Source: Thalassococcus halodurans (GTDB lineage Bacteria > Pseudomonadota > Alphaproteobacteria > Rhodobacterales > Rhodobacteraceae). From it: a stretch of 64,000 nt of DNA. Of the stretch, positions 8,423-17,055 are shown piece after piece; the stretch's first letter is position 1; each line of letters opens with the position of its first letter. The stretch spans positions 186,001-250,000 of the forward strand of contig NZ_FNUZ01000003.1 in NCBI RefSeq assembly GCF_900108225.1, in the 5' to 3' direction. A model generated the notes under the pieces. It did no database searches. It worked only from the letters and a program-made list of their open reading frames with translations, and was not told the DNA's origin. The position numbers and the translations under genes are program-made.

Positions 8423-9781
8423 ATGACAGACGCTACATCATCGGGGCTGGGCACACCTGCGCAGTTGTCCGATCCGAACTATACGCCACCACTTGGCAAA
8501 GCCGTGCCGCTGGGCATCCAGCACGTTCTGGCGATGTTTGCCTCGAACGTGACGCCCGCGATCATCGTTGCCGGTGCGGCGGGCTTCGGCTTTGGGTCGA
8601 ACAGCCCTGATTTTCCGAACATGATCTACATGATCCAGATGTCGATGCTGTTTGCCGGCATCGCCACGCTGTTCCAGACCATCGGCATGGGCCCTGTGGG
8701 CGCACGCCTGCCGATTGTTCAGGGCACATCCTTTGCCTTCCTGCCTGTTATGATCCCCGCCGTCGCGGGTCAGGGCGTGGCCGGATTGGCAGGCCTGATG
8801 ACCGGTGTCGCCATTGGCGGTATCTTCCATTTCATCATCGGTACCTTTGTGGGGCGCATCCGCTTTGCCCTGCCGCCGCTGGTCACCGGCCTGATCGTTT
8901 TGATGATCGGTCTGTCGCTGATCAAAGTCGGCATCCAGTATGCTGCCGGTGGTGTGCCGCTGATTGGCAAGCCCGAGTACGGTTCGCTTGCGATGTGGAC
9001 CCCTGCCTTGGCGGTGATCATCGTCACTTTGGCGCTGAAGTTCTTCACCAAGGGCCTGATGTCTGTCGCCGCCGTACTGGTTGGCCTGATCGCAGGCTAC
9101 GTGGTTGCGCTGATGATGGGTCAGGTGAACTTTGGCAACGTTGGCCGCGCGGCGATGTTCGCCCCGCCGATGCCGTTCAAATGGGGCTTTGAGTTCAACA
9201 GCGCGATCATCATCGGCATGTGCTTTATGGCGGTCATCTCGGCCATCGAAACTGTCGGTGACGTGTCCGGTATCTGCAAAGGCGGCGCGGGTCGTGAAGC
9301 AACTGACAAAGAGATCGCAGGCGCGACCTATGCGGACGGTCTGGGCACAGCGGTGGCCGGTGTCTTTGGCGGTCTGCCGAACACATCTTTCAGCCAGAAC
9401 GTCGGCCTGATTTCGATGACAGGCGTCATGAGCCGCCACGTCGTCACCATCGGCGCGATCTTCCTGATCGTCTGCGGTCTGATCCCGAAAATCGGCGCGA
9501 TTGTTTCGACTGTTCCGATCAACGTGCTGGGTGGCGGTGTGATCGTCATGTTCGGCATGGTCGCGGCTGCCGGTGTGAACATGCTGTCCGGCGTGAACTG
9601 GAACCGCCGCAACATGGTGATCTTTGCAGTATCGCTGTCCATCGGCCTGGGCCTGCAACTGGAACCCGGCGCGCTTCAGCACCTGCCCAAGACAGCGCAG
9701 ATCCTGCTGACCTCGGGCCTGTTGCCTGCCGCGTTCCTGTCCATCGTTCTGAACCTGATCCTGCCGGAAGAACTGGACTGA
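8423..9781 (+). CDS. NCS2-family urate/xanthine permease
   Basis: A 452-residue inner-membrane nucleobase:cation symporter with about 14 membrane segments. Family hallmarks include the QHVLAMFASNVTPAI start of the first helix, the GPVGARLPIVQGTSFAF segment and the NQNVGLISMTG-type motif, present here as SFSQNVGLISMTGVMSR. The last gene of the ureide cluster, it follows allA after a short gap with a GGGAA site. The QH and NVG motifs together fit the urate/xanthine branch, and the operon context favours urate or xanthine as substrate (inference). Confidence 0.92.
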   Translation: MTDATSSGLGTPAQLSDPNYTPPLGKAVPLGIQHVLAMFASNVTPAIIVAGAAGFGFGSNSPDFPNMIYMIQMSMLFAGIATLFQTIGMGPVGARLPIVQGTSFAFLPVMIPAVAGQGVAGLAGLMTGVAIGGIFHFIIGTFVGRIRFALPPLVTGLIVLMIGLSLIKVGIQYAAGGVPLIGKPEYGSLAMWTPALAVIIVTLALKFFTKGLMSVAAVLVGLIAGYVVALMMGQVNFGNVGRAAMFAPPMPFKWGFEFNSAIIIGMCFMAVISAIETVGDVSGICKGGAGREATDKEIAGATYADGLGTAVAGVFGGLPNTSFSQNVGLISMTGVMSRHVVTIGAIFLIVCGLIPKIGAIVSTVPINVLGGGVIVMFGMVAAAGVNMLSGVNWNRRNMVIFAVSLSIGLGLQLEPGALQHLPKTAQILLTSGLLPAAFLSIVLNLILPEELD

Positions 9782-9802
9782 ACCGAGCCCGACTGAACAA
9801 CA

Positions 9803-9834
9803 AAGGGCCCCGTGCATTGCGGGGCCTTTTTTGT
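9803..9834 (+). terminator. Rho-independent terminator of the ureide operon
   Basis: The hairpin GGCCCCG ... CGGGGCC with a short loop is followed by TTTTTT and sits about 20 bases after the permease stop. Confidence 0.85.
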
Positions 9835-9858
9835 ATCTGATGCCGTCGGGACGAAGAC

Positions 9859-10533
9859 CTAAAGATCAATCGGCAAAGGGTCTGGCCGCGCCATACGGTC
9901 CAGCACATCGCTGATCAACTGCCAGCGGATCAGGACCTGTTCGGCTGACGCCTCTGCGTCGCCCTTTTCAATGGCGTTAATCAGGCGATTCTGTGTCTGG
10001 ATCGCTTTGCGCAGTGCCTTGCGATCCTTCTTTTTGTCCGGCGCATAGAAATCGACGCTGAAACGGGTCACGTCGATCATCAATCGGGTCAAACACAGAT
10101 CAAGGTAAGGGTTCCGAGACGCAGCACCCAAGGCCGCGTGAAAGTCATGCGCCGCCAGTGCGGCCGCTTGGGCGTCGTCCTGTTCAATGGCCTCGGCCAT
10201 ACGCGTCTGCTGGGCATGCAGCGGATCAATGTCGGTCGGGCCGCGAAATTGGGCCGCCTGACGGACAACCGCGTTCAGCAGCATCGGGCCGGTCTGCACA
10301 AGGCTTCGGAAGCCGTGCAAATCCAGCGCGGCAACCCGCGGGCGACTGTTGTGATCGTTGGTCACATAGCCAACACCGGACAGACGTTGAAAAATCTCGC
10401 GCAGCGGGGTGCGGGAAAGTCCATATTCCGCGCAGAAACGGGACTCTTCCAGAATTTCATCGGGTTTCAGAGTGCCCAGCAGGATGCGACGTCGCAGATC
10501 GTCCTGAGCTTCGATTTTCGACATTGCTACCAT
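9859..10533 (-). CDS. GntR-family transcriptional regulator (FadR/FCD type)
   Basis: A 224-residue DNA-binding regulator. Residues about 5-70 form a winged helix-turn-helix (LRRRILLGTLKPDEILEE and YGLSRTPLREIFQRL). Residues about 80-210 form an all-helical FCD ligand-binding domain with metal-type histidines such as HDFHAALGAASRN. The gene lies between the ureide operon and frcA. Its target cannot be read from sequence; purine or sugar genes next to it are both plausible. Two ATGs nine bases apart are possible starts; neither has a strong ribosome-binding site. Confidence 0.88.
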   Translation of the reverse strand: MVAMSKIEAQDDLRRRILLGTLKPDEILEESRFCAEYGLSRTPLREIFQRLSGVGYVTNDHNSRPRVAALDLHGFRSLVQTGPMLLNAVVRQAAQFRGPTDIDPLHAQQTRMAEAIEQDDAQAAALAAHDFHAALGAASRNPYLDLCLTRLMIDVTRFSVDFYAPDKKKDRKALRKAIQTQNRLINAIEKGDAEASAEQVLIRWQLISDVLDRMARPDPLPIDL

Positions 10534-10593
10534 GGATTCAGCATAGGGCCGGAACTTCGATTCGCACTACTCTCTTTTGATTTCCTCAGGCGA

Positions 10594-10625
10594 CAAAAAA
10601 ACCCGCACGGGCGGACCGTGCGGGT
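10594..10625 (-). terminator. Terminator of the frcBCA operon
   Basis: A perfect 10-bp stem (ACCCGCACGG / CCGTGCGGGT, loop of five) is followed on the minus strand by seven Ts, just after the frcA stop. Confidence 0.92.
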
Positions 10626-10641
10626 TCTGCGTAAAGGGGAT

Positions 10642-11421
10642 TTACGCAGCTTGCGGATGTTCAGGGGGTTCCTGCGCACCCGTCATAAAGGCCACTGCAT
10701 CTGACATGCTGTGTTCTTTCGGATCAATGACACACAACCGGCGACCCAGACGATGAACGTGGATGCGGTCGGCGACCTCGAACACGTGCGGCATGTTGTG
10801 CGAGATCAGGATGATCGGAATGCCACGCGATTTCACGTCCTGGATCAGCTCCAGAACACGGCGGCTTTCCTTGACCCCAAGTGCGGCGGTCGGTTCGTCC
10901 AGAATGATCACCTTGGACCCGAAGGCCGCTGCGCGGGCCACGGCAACACCCTGACGCTGACCGCCAGACAGGGTTTCCACCGCCTGATTGATGTTCTGGA
11001 TCGTCATCAGACCCAGTTCATTCAGCTTTTCGCGGGCGATTTCCTGCATCTTGGCTTTGTCCAGACGACGGAACAGTTTGCCCATGACGCCGGACTGGAT
11101 GATCTCACGGCCCATGAACATGTTGTCGGCAATCGACAAAGCAGGCGACATAGCGAGCGTCTGGTAAACGGTTTCGATCCCTGCCTCGCGCGCATCGATG
11201 GGCGAATGGAAATCGACCTTCTTGCCGTCCAGCTCGACCGAGCCCTCGTCCGGCACAACCGCGCCGGACAGCGCCTTGATCAGGGTGGATTTACCGGCAC
11301 CGTTGTCGCCGATCACGGCAAGGATTTCACCGGGCATCAGGTCAAAGTCACACCGGTCCAGCGCTGTCACTTTGCCATAGCGTTTGGTCAGGCCGCGGGC
11401 CTTGAGGATGGGCTGTGTCAT
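10642..11421 (-). CDS. frcA: Sugar (fructose-type) ABC importer, ATP-binding subunit
   Basis: A 259-residue single ABC ATPase that powers sugar import. It has Walker A GDNGAGKST (about residues 36-44), the signature LSGGQRQGVAVARA, Walker B VIILDEPTAAL and the switch histidine in LISHNMPHV. One ABC domain instead of two sets it apart from RbsA/XylG and matches FrcA of the fructose/mannose/ribose importer. I start at the ATG that overlaps the frcC stop (ATGA); the upstream extension would be inside frcC. It is the last gene of frcB-frcC-frcA. Confidence 0.9.
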   Translation of the reverse strand: MTQPILKARGLTKRYGKVTALDRCDFDLMPGEILAVIGDNGAGKSTLIKALSGAVVPDEGSVELDGKKVDFHSPIDAREAGIETVYQTLAMSPALSIADNMFMGREIIQSGVMGKLFRRLDKAKMQEIAREKLNELGLMTIQNINQAVETLSGGQRQGVAVARAAAFGSKVIILDEPTAALGVKESRRVLELIQDVKSRGIPIILISHNMPHVFEVADRIHVHRLGRRLCVIDPKEHSMSDAVAFMTGAQEPPEHPQAA

Positions 11422-12488
11422 GCTGTCACCTTTCTGATCCACTGGTCCACACTGACGGCGGCAATGATCAGCACACCGATAAGAAGATAGGTCCACTGCG
11501 GGTCGGCACCTGCCATGCGCAGGCCAAGTTCAAACACGCCCACGATCAGCGCACCAAAGAACGCACCCATGATCGAACCGCGCCCGCCGAACAGCGAGAT
11601 GCCCCCGATCACAACCGCAGTAATCGCCTGAATGTTGCCGATCACACCGGTCGTGGCAGACGGCGAAACCGAGCCATAGCGACCGATCATCACCCAAGCG
11701 GCCAGGCCGCAGATAAAGCCAACCAGCATGTAGACGGACATCAGCGTTTTGTGGACGTTCACGCCCGCCAGTTCCGCTGCCTCGGGATCATCACCCACGG
11801 CATAGACGTGACGGCCCCATGCGGTAGAGCGCAGCATATAGGCCAGCACCAGAACCAGCGCGATCATCAGGATCACACCCAGTGGGAACACCGCGCCGCC
11901 GAACTTCAGCTTGTAACCAAGGAACTGCAGGAACGCCGCGTCATTGGCGATATCCTGACTGCGGATCGTCTCATTGTCCGAATACAGGTAGTTGGCCGCC
12001 AGAACGATCTGCCACATGCCCAGCGTTACGATGAACGGCGGCAGCTTCACGCGGCTGACCAGCCAGCCGTTCACCGCGCCGATCGCTGTGCCCATGGCCA
12101 AACCACAGGCCACAGCCGCCGCAGGAGGCATGCCATAGCGGAAAGAAAACTGGCCCATGATCACGGTGCAGAAGACAGCAATCGCGCCAACCGACAGGTC
12201 AATACCTGCCGTCAGAATAATCAAGGCTTGCGCCGCAGCCAGAACACCAACGATCTGCACCTGCTGCAGGATCAACGTCAAAGCAAAGGGCGAAAAGAAT
12301 TTCGACCCTAACACCAATCCGAAAATACAAATGGCTGCGACCAGAACGATCAGCGGAACCAAAGCGGGATTGACGTGCAGCGTGTGCTGGATTTGACCAA
12401 CCAGCCCTTTGTGCGTGTCTTCGAAGGATGCAACGTCGGTTGCTGCACCACTCGCGGCTGCTTCAAAATTGTCCGATTGGGACATCAA
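11418..12488 (-). CDS. frcC: Sugar (fructose-type) ABC importer, permease subunit
   Basis: A 356-residue inner-membrane permease of the BPD_transp_2 (ribose/fructose) group. A hydrophilic N-terminus of about 40 residues precedes eight to ten membrane helices. LTAGIDLSVGAIAVFC, the VKLPPFIVTLGMWQI segment and GGISLFGGRGSIMGAFFGALIVG are typical of the family. The EAAELAGVNVHKT cytoplasmic loop is the ATPase contact region. It is coupled to frcA by a four-base overlap and separated from frcB by a terminator-like hairpin. Confidence 0.91.
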   Translation of the reverse strand: MMSQSDNFEAAASGAATDVASFEDTHKGLVGQIQHTLHVNPALVPLIVLVAAICIFGLVLGSKFFSPFALTLILQQVQIVGVLAAAQALIILTAGIDLSVGAIAVFCTVIMGQFSFRYGMPPAAAVACGLAMGTAIGAVNGWLVSRVKLPPFIVTLGMWQIVLAANYLYSDNETIRSQDIANDAAFLQFLGYKLKFGGAVFPLGVILMIALVLVLAYMLRSTAWGRHVYAVGDDPEAAELAGVNVHKTLMSVYMLVGFICGLAAWVMIGRYGSVSPSATTGVIGNIQAITAVVIGGISLFGGRGSIMGAFFGALIVGVFELGLRMAGADPQWTYLLIGVLIIAAVSVDQWIRKVTA

Positions 12489-12527
12489 GCCTCTCCATGT
12501 TTTTGAGGTTTAAAACGAGAGAACTAG

Positions 12528-12558
12528 CAAAAAGTCAGGGGCGGGCCGAACCCGCCCC
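12528..12558 (-). terminator. Terminator-like hairpin between frcB and frcC
   Basis: A perfect 8-bp stem (GGGGCGGG / CCCGCCCC) with a TTCGG loop is followed on the minus strand by TGACTTTTT. It sits inside the operon, after frcB. It probably lets most transcripts end after the binding-protein gene and thus raises frcB over frcCA (inference from known ABC operons). Confidence 0.85.
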
Positions 12559-12635
12559 CGCGCTTTACACTGTTCTGTGCCGGGGGTTTTGGTCAAGGGC
12601 GCGGTCCAAACCGCACCCTCACCCCCAAGGAGCGA

Positions 12636-13673
12636 TTAGCCCCAGCAGAGTTCGGTGCCTTCGGCGGTATCGATGCTTTCAACACCTTCCGCAGGTTTGT
12701 CTGTGACCAGAGCAACGCCTGTGTCAAAGAAGTCTTTTCCTTCGGTCGCAGCCGGCTTCACGCCGTCCTTGGCCCATGCGGCAATCGCTTCGATGCCTTT
12801 GGATGCCATCAGCAGCGGGTACTGCTGGGATGTCGCGCCGATCACACCGTCTTTGACGTTCTGAACGCCCGGGCAACCGCCGTCGACAGACACGATCAGC
12901 ACGTCGTTTTCACGACCGATGTCTTTCAGCGCTTCGTATGCACCGGCAGCGGCAGGTTCGTTGATGGTGTAGACCACGTTGATTTCAGGGTCTTTCGCCA
13001 GCAGGCTTTCCATCGCCTTACGGCCACCTTCTTCGTTACCGGCGGTTACGTCGTTGCCAACGATACGCGGATCTGTTTCATCGCCCCATTTGTTCGGGTC
13101 GCCCAGATCGATGCCAAAGCCCTGAAGGAAGCCCTGATCGCGCAGAACGCCAACGGTCGGCTGGCTGATCGCAAGGTCCAGCATGCCGATTTTCGCGTTT
13201 GCCGCGTCGTCACCCAGTGTGGCTGCGGCCCACTGACCGATCAGTTCGCCAGCAAGGAAGTTGTCTGTCGCGAATGTCATGTCAGCCGCGTCGATCGGGT
13301 CCAGCGGTGTGTCCAGCGCGATGACCAGCAGGCCTGCGTCGCGCGCTTGCTGTACGGACGGCACGATGCCGGATGTGTCAGACGCTGTCAGCAGGATGCC
13401 TTTCGCGCCGTTCGCGATGCATGTCTCGATGGCCTGAACCTGAGTTTCGTTGTCGCCGTCGACTTTGCCCGCGTACGAGTTCAGCTCGATGCCCAGCTCA
13501 GCCGCTTTTGCTTCCGCACCTTCACGCATTTTTACAAAAAACGGATTTGTGTCCGTTTTAGTAATCAGGCACGCGCTGACAGAGTGACCGGCTGCAAACG
13601 CAGGGGCCGCCATAGCTGTTGTGATCGCTGCCGCACCCAAGAGTGTCGCAATGCGAGTTGTTTTGAATGTCAT
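12636..13673 (-). CDS. frcB: Sugar (fructose-type) ABC importer, periplasmic binding protein
   Basis: A 345-residue periplasmic binding protein of the ribose/fructose class (Peripla_BP_4). A signal peptide covers about residues 1-27 (basic start, hydrophobic core, APAFAAG cleavage region). The mature part has the two-lobe fold, with [19 protein letters not shown] at the ligand cleft, [20 protein letters not shown] and a late [14 protein letters not shown] hinge segment. Similarity to FrcB is strongest in memory, so fructose is the likely ligand; ribose or mannose remain possible. First gene of the operon, divergent from the ROK regulator. Confidence 0.9.
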   Translation of the reverse strand: MTFKTTRIATLLGAAAITTAMAAPAFAAGHSVSACLITKTDTNPFFVKMREGAEAKAAELGIELNSYAGKVDGDNETQVQAIETCIANGAKGILLTASDTSGIVPSVQQARDAGLLVIALDTPLDPIDAADMTFATDNFLAGELIGQWAAATLGDDAANAKIGMLDLAISQPTVGVLRDQGFLQGFGIDLGDPNKWGDETDPRIVGNDVTAGNEEGGRKAMESLLAKDPEINVVYTINEPAAAGAYEALKDIGRENDVLIVSVDGGCPGVQNVKDGVIGATSQQYPLLMASKGIEAIAAWAKDGVKPAATEGKDFFDTGVALVTDKPAEGVESIDTAEGTELCWG

Positions 13674-13780
13674 GTTCTTCCTCCCATGCAGGCGGATGGT
13701 CCGCCCAAATCAATCAAAGGCGAAGAAGGCGCTGATCCGCCCGCTTCGTCGGGATGCAGAAAACACAGAATCACCGGCGA

Positions 13781-13818
13781 CTGTCAATAAATAAATCACT
13801 CTTATTTATTATTGACAG
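13781..13818. promoter_or_regulatory. Long palindrome between frcB and the ROK regulator (candidate operator)
   Basis: The arms CTGTCAATAA (13781-13790) and TTATTGACAG (13809-13818) are perfect inverted repeats of 10 bp, and the AT-rich 18-base centre is itself nearly symmetric (ATAAAT ... ATTTAT). The site is about 107 bases upstream of frcB and 54 bases upstream of the regulator gene. ROK repressors bind such long AT-rich inverted repeats, so this is the likely site of the adjacent regulator. Confidence 0.75.
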
Positions 13819-13872
13819 CGACCAGCCGCTTGCCCAATGTCACGGCCACTGTGAAGACGTTCGAGGTAAGCC

Positions 13873-15096
13873 GTGACACCATCCCACAATTCCGAAAAAG
13901 ACGATCGCGCGGATGGCGTTCTTATCTCGTCGGCACGCGGCACCAACCAAAGCGGGATGCGCGCACGCAATGAACGGCTGGTTCTGACACTGGTCCGCCG
14001 CCATACCGCGCTTGCCAAAGCTGAAATCGCCCGCGCCACAGGGTTGTCCGCGCAAACCGTGTCCGTGATCATGCGCGAATTGGAGGCGGACGGCCTGCTG
14101 GTCAAAGGCGAACCTATTCGCGGGAAAGTCGGGCAGCCTTCTGTGCCTATGCGCCTGTGCCCGGAGGGTGCGTTTTTCTTCGGTCTCAAGATCGGCCGCC
14201 GAAGCGCCGAACTGGTTCTGACCAACTTTCTTGGGGAAGAAATAGAAAGCCGCCAGTCGACGCACCGTTTCCCGAAGTTCGAAGATATTTTGTCCTTTAC
14301 CATGAAAGGCATAAACGAACTGACCCGCAAAATCCCACCCGAGCATCGCAACCGGATTGCGGGACTTGGCATCGCGATGCCCTTCCAGATCTGGGACTGG
14401 GCGCGCATGATGAACCTTGAACCCAGCGTAGCCAACGCATGGCGCACCCGAAGCATGCGCGAGGAAATCGCGGCCAGCCTGCCTTATCCCGTATTCATGC
14501 AGAACGACGCCAGCGCCGCTTGCGGAGCCGAGCTTGTTTTCGGCACGCAGGAAGATCTGCCTTCGACGTTTCTGTACTTCTACATCGGCTATTTCATCGG
14601 CGGTGGCGTGGTTCTGAACGGGGCGCTTTATACGGGCGAATCCGGCAATGCCGGCGCCATCGGTTCGATGCCCGTGCCCACCGGTTCGGGCAGCGCGCAG
14701 CTTATCGATCTGGCGTCGCTTTCTGGCATTGAAGCGATGATCGAAAAGCGCGGCGAAAACGCCGATTCACTCTGGAAACAACCCGAAAGCTGGGAGGTCG
14801 ATTCGACAATTCTGGACGAATGGCTGGCGCAGGCGAGCATGGGAATCGCCCATGCGATCGCGGCATCCGTGTCGGTGATTGACTTTGAACTGGTGATGAT
14901 CGACGGCTGGATGCCCGAACATCTGCGCACACGACTGGTCGAAGAAACACAAACAGCCATCGCCAAAGTGAACATCGCAGGCCTGTCCACGCCCCAGATT
15001 GTCAGCGGCACCGTCGGACCCAAGGCCCGCGCCATGGGCGCCGCCAGCCTGCCGCTGTCGGAACGGTTTCTGCTGGAAGGCGCGGCCTTCTACTAA
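13873..15096 (+). CDS. ROK-family transcriptional regulator of the frc importer
   Basis: A 407-residue regulator with an N-terminal winged helix-turn-helix (about residues 35-95, with HTALAKAEIARATGLSAQTV as core) and a C-terminal ROK sugar-kinase fold. The kinase part contains MQNDASAACGAELVFG and YIGYFIGGGVVLNGALYTG, a phosphate-loop-like segment, but the zinc-binding CxCGxxGC motif is absent, as in some regulator-type ROK proteins. The gene is divergent from frcB and most likely senses a sugar to control frcBCA. The start is GTG. Confidence 0.88.
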   Translation: MTPSHNSEKDDRADGVLISSARGTNQSGMRARNERLVLTLVRRHTALAKAEIARATGLSAQTVSVIMRELEADGLLVKGEPIRGKVGQPSVPMRLCPEGAFFFGLKIGRRSAELVLTNFLGEEIESRQSTHRFPKFEDILSFTMKGINELTRKIPPEHRNRIAGLGIAMPFQIWDWARMMNLEPSVANAWRTRSMREEIAASLPYPVFMQNDASAACGAELVFGTQEDLPSTFLYFYIGYFIGGGVVLNGALYTGESGNAGAIGSMPVPTGSGSAQLIDLASLSGIEAMIEKRGENADSLWKQPESWEVDSTILDEWLAQASMGIAHAIAASVSVIDFELVMIDGWMPEHLRTRLVEETQTAIAKVNIAGLSTPQIVSGTVGPKARAMGAASLPLSERFLLEGAAFY

Positions 15097-15120
15097 ACCC
15101 CGCCAGATCCGCACCAAACA

Positions 15121-15153
15121 AAACCGCCCACATCTGTCGGGCGGTTTTTCTTT
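15121..15153 (+). terminator. Terminator of the ROK regulator
   Basis: A perfect 9-bp stem (AAACCGCCC / GGGCGGTTT) is followed by TTCTTTT, about 25 bases after the stop. Confidence 0.92.
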
Positions 15154-15161
15154 TGGCCAAC

Positions 15162-15188
15162 AAAAAACCCGGGCGCGAACGCCCGGGT
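15162..15188 (-). terminator. Terminator of glnK-amtB
   Basis: A perfect 9-bp stem (ACCCGGGCG / CGCCCGGGT) with a CGAA loop is followed on the minus strand by six Ts, just beyond the amtB stop. It lies back to back with the terminator of the convergent regulator gene. Confidence 0.93.
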
Positions 15189-15217
15189 CAGTAAGAAACG
15201 CTGATTGGAAGGAGTTA

Positions 15218-16537
15218 TCAGCCTTTCGAGAACTCAGGGTACGCTTCCATACCCAGCTCAGCCATGTCGAGACCGTTGATCTCGTCCTCTTCGCTGACAC
15301 GGATACCTGTGACGGCTTTGAGGATGAACCAAACAACGGCGGAGACGACGAAGGTGAAGACACCGATGGCGATGATGCCAGTGATCTGAGCACCCCAGTT
15401 ACCTGTGTAGAAGGCAACCGCCAGAGTACCCCAGATACCTGCAATCAGGTGAACCGGGATCGCACCAACAACGTCGTCGATCTTCATTTTGTCCAGCATC
15501 GGGACGGCGAAGACAACGATCACACCACCGATACCACCAGTGATCAGCGAGCCGAACAGGGACGGTGCCAGCGGTTCCGCTGTGATGGATACCAGACCGG
15601 CCAGAGCGCCGTTCAGGGTCATTGTGAGGTCAGGCTTTTTGTACAGAACCTGTGTCAGCAGCAGAGCAACTACAGCACCGGCGGCCGCCGCCATGTTTGT
15701 GTTGGCGAAGATGCGGGATACGTCTGTTACGTCACCTACTGTGCCCATTGCCAGCTGCGAACCGCCGTTGAAGCCGAACCAACCCAGCCACAGGATGAAT
15801 GTACCCAGTGTTGCCAGTGCAAGGTTCGAACCCGGCATCGGAACTGTGCGGCCGTCTTTGTACTTGCCGATACGCGGGCCAAGGATCAGAGCACCTGCCA
15901 GAGCTGCCCAGCCACCTGCTGCGTGTACCAGTGTGGAACCGGCGAAGTCAGAGAAGCCCAGTTCGGACAACCAGCCGCCACCCCACTGCCAGGACGCTTC
16001 GATCGGGTAGATAAAGCCTGTCAGTACGACAACGAAGATCAGGAAGGGCCACAGTTTGATACGCTCGGCCAGAGTACCGGAAACGATCGATGCTGTTGTG
16101 GCACAGAACATCAGCTGGAAGAAGAAGTCGGAACCAACGGATGCATAATCCAGAGCAGCTGCGTCAGCCGCCAGACCTACGGGCTCAAGCACTGTCGGCG
16201 AGAACAGCGTGCCAAGGTAGCCGGAAACGATCCAGCCGTCGCCCGGGTACATCAGGTTGAAACCAACCAGCCAGTACATGATTGCCGCGATCGAGAAGAG
16301 CGCGATGTTTTTTGTCAGCTGCATGGTCACGTTCTTGGAACGCACCAGGCCTGCTTCAAGCATTGCGAAACCGGCTGCCATCCAGAAGACGAGGAAACCG
16401 CCCATGAGGAACAGCAGGGTCGTAAAAATATAGGGGTTGATGTCAGGCGTTGCGGCCGCTTCGGCCTCCTGCGCCATACCGAGCGTCGGAAGTGCGGCAA
16501 GCGCGACGACCGGGGCCAGTGTTTTCAAAAGCTTCAT
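15218..16537 (-). CDS. amtB: Ammonium transporter
   Basis: AmtB (439 residues) is a trimeric inner-membrane channel for ammonium/ammonia. A signal-like hydrophobic leader (about 1-22, ending TLGMAQ) is followed by 11 membrane helices. The family's FWMAAGFAMLEAGLVRSKN entry helix, the DFAGSTLVHAAGGWAALAGA segment containing the first pore histidine and the VHLIAGIWGTLAVAF segment with the second are all present. It is 38 bases downstream of glnK, whose product plugs the channel when nitrogen is plentiful. Confidence 0.97.
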   Translation of the reverse strand: MKLLKTLAPVVALAALPTLGMAQEAEAAATPDINPYIFTTLLFLMGGFLVFWMAAGFAMLEAGLVRSKNVTMQLTKNIALFSIAAIMYWLVGFNLMYPGDGWIVSGYLGTLFSPTVLEPVGLAADAAALDYASVGSDFFFQLMFCATTASIVSGTLAERIKLWPFLIFVVVLTGFIYPIEASWQWGGGWLSELGFSDFAGSTLVHAAGGWAALAGALILGPRIGKYKDGRTVPMPGSNLALATLGTFILWLGWFGFNGGSQLAMGTVGDVTDVSRIFANTNMAAAAGAVVALLLTQVLYKKPDLTMTLNGALAGLVSITAEPLAPSLFGSLITGGIGGVIVVFAVPMLDKMKIDDVVGAIPVHLIAGIWGTLAVAFYTGNWGAQITGIIAIGVFTFVVSAVVWFILKAVTGIRVSEEDEINGLDMAELGMEAYPEFSKG

Positions 16538-16575
16538 TGTCCGTTTTCCCTTAGTTTTTTGTGTGCTGGCAGAAA

Positions 16576-16914
16576 TCAGATCGCGTCTGCGTCTGTTTCA
16601 CCGGTCCGCACACGAACCGCTTGCTGAACGTCCAGCACAAAGATTTTGCCGTCGCCGATTTTGCCGGTCTGAGCTGTCTTGGTGATGGTTTCGACCACTT
16701 GGTCGGCCATCGAACCCGCAACTACGATTTCCAGCTTGATTTTCGGCACAAAGTTCACGGCGTATTCCGCGCCACGATAAATCTCTGTGTGTCCCGACTG
16801 AGAGCCGAAGCCCTTGATTTCTGTCACCATCATGCCGCGAACGCCGATGGCGGTCAGTGCTTCGCGGACCTCCTCCAGCTTGAACGGCTTGATCGTCGCA
16901 ATGATCAGTTTCAC
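16576..16914 (-). CDS. glnK: Nitrogen regulatory protein PII (GlnK)
   Basis: GlnK is a trimeric signal protein that binds ATP/ADP and 2-oxoglutarate and blocks AmtB. With the GTG start chosen here it has exactly the 112 residues normal for PII. The T-loop segment GHTEIYRGAEYAVNF places the uridylylation site at Tyr51, and the B-loop TGKIGDGKIFVL is intact. A longer ATG-initiated frame would add 46 residues unlike any PII; the GTG has an AAAGGGA site just upstream. The glnK-amtB order is typical and implies nitrogen-controlled transcription. Confidence 0.96.
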   Translation of the reverse strand: MKLIIATIKPFKLEEVREALTAIGVRGMMVTEIKGFGSQSGHTEIYRGAEYAVNFVPKIKLEIVVAGSMADQVVETITKTAQTGKIGDGKIFVLDVQQAVRVRTGETDADAI

Positions 16915-17033
16915 CTTGTTCCCTTTCCGGTCTTTGGCAGGACGGACCTGCACTTCGCCCTTGCAGCAAAAGAGCGTGAGGGACTGTTTTGAAAGGTGAA
17001 CTGCCCATTTTCTGGGCCTCTGGACTCGAATAG

Positions 17034-17055
17034 TTGCACAATTTTTGCACAATTT
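17034..17055. repeat. Perfect 11-bp tandem repeat upstream of glnK
   Basis: Two exact copies of TTGCACAATTT lie head to tail about 120 bases upstream of glnK, in the region shared with the divergent PBP gene. The 11-base period puts both copies on the same helix face. Each copy has a TGCAC core like an NtrC half-site. A third GTGCA is found about 55 bases further away, at 17111-17115. Confidence 0.7.

Noticed and set aside
8438-9817. A 459-codon minus-strand frame opposite the NCS2 permease
   Set aside because: Asp/His/Arg-rich translation antisense to a clear permease.
14999-16627. A 542-codon plus-strand frame opposite amtB
   Set aside because: The complementary strand encodes an intact ammonium transporter. 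The plus-strand translation is Cys/Gln/His-rich without homology.
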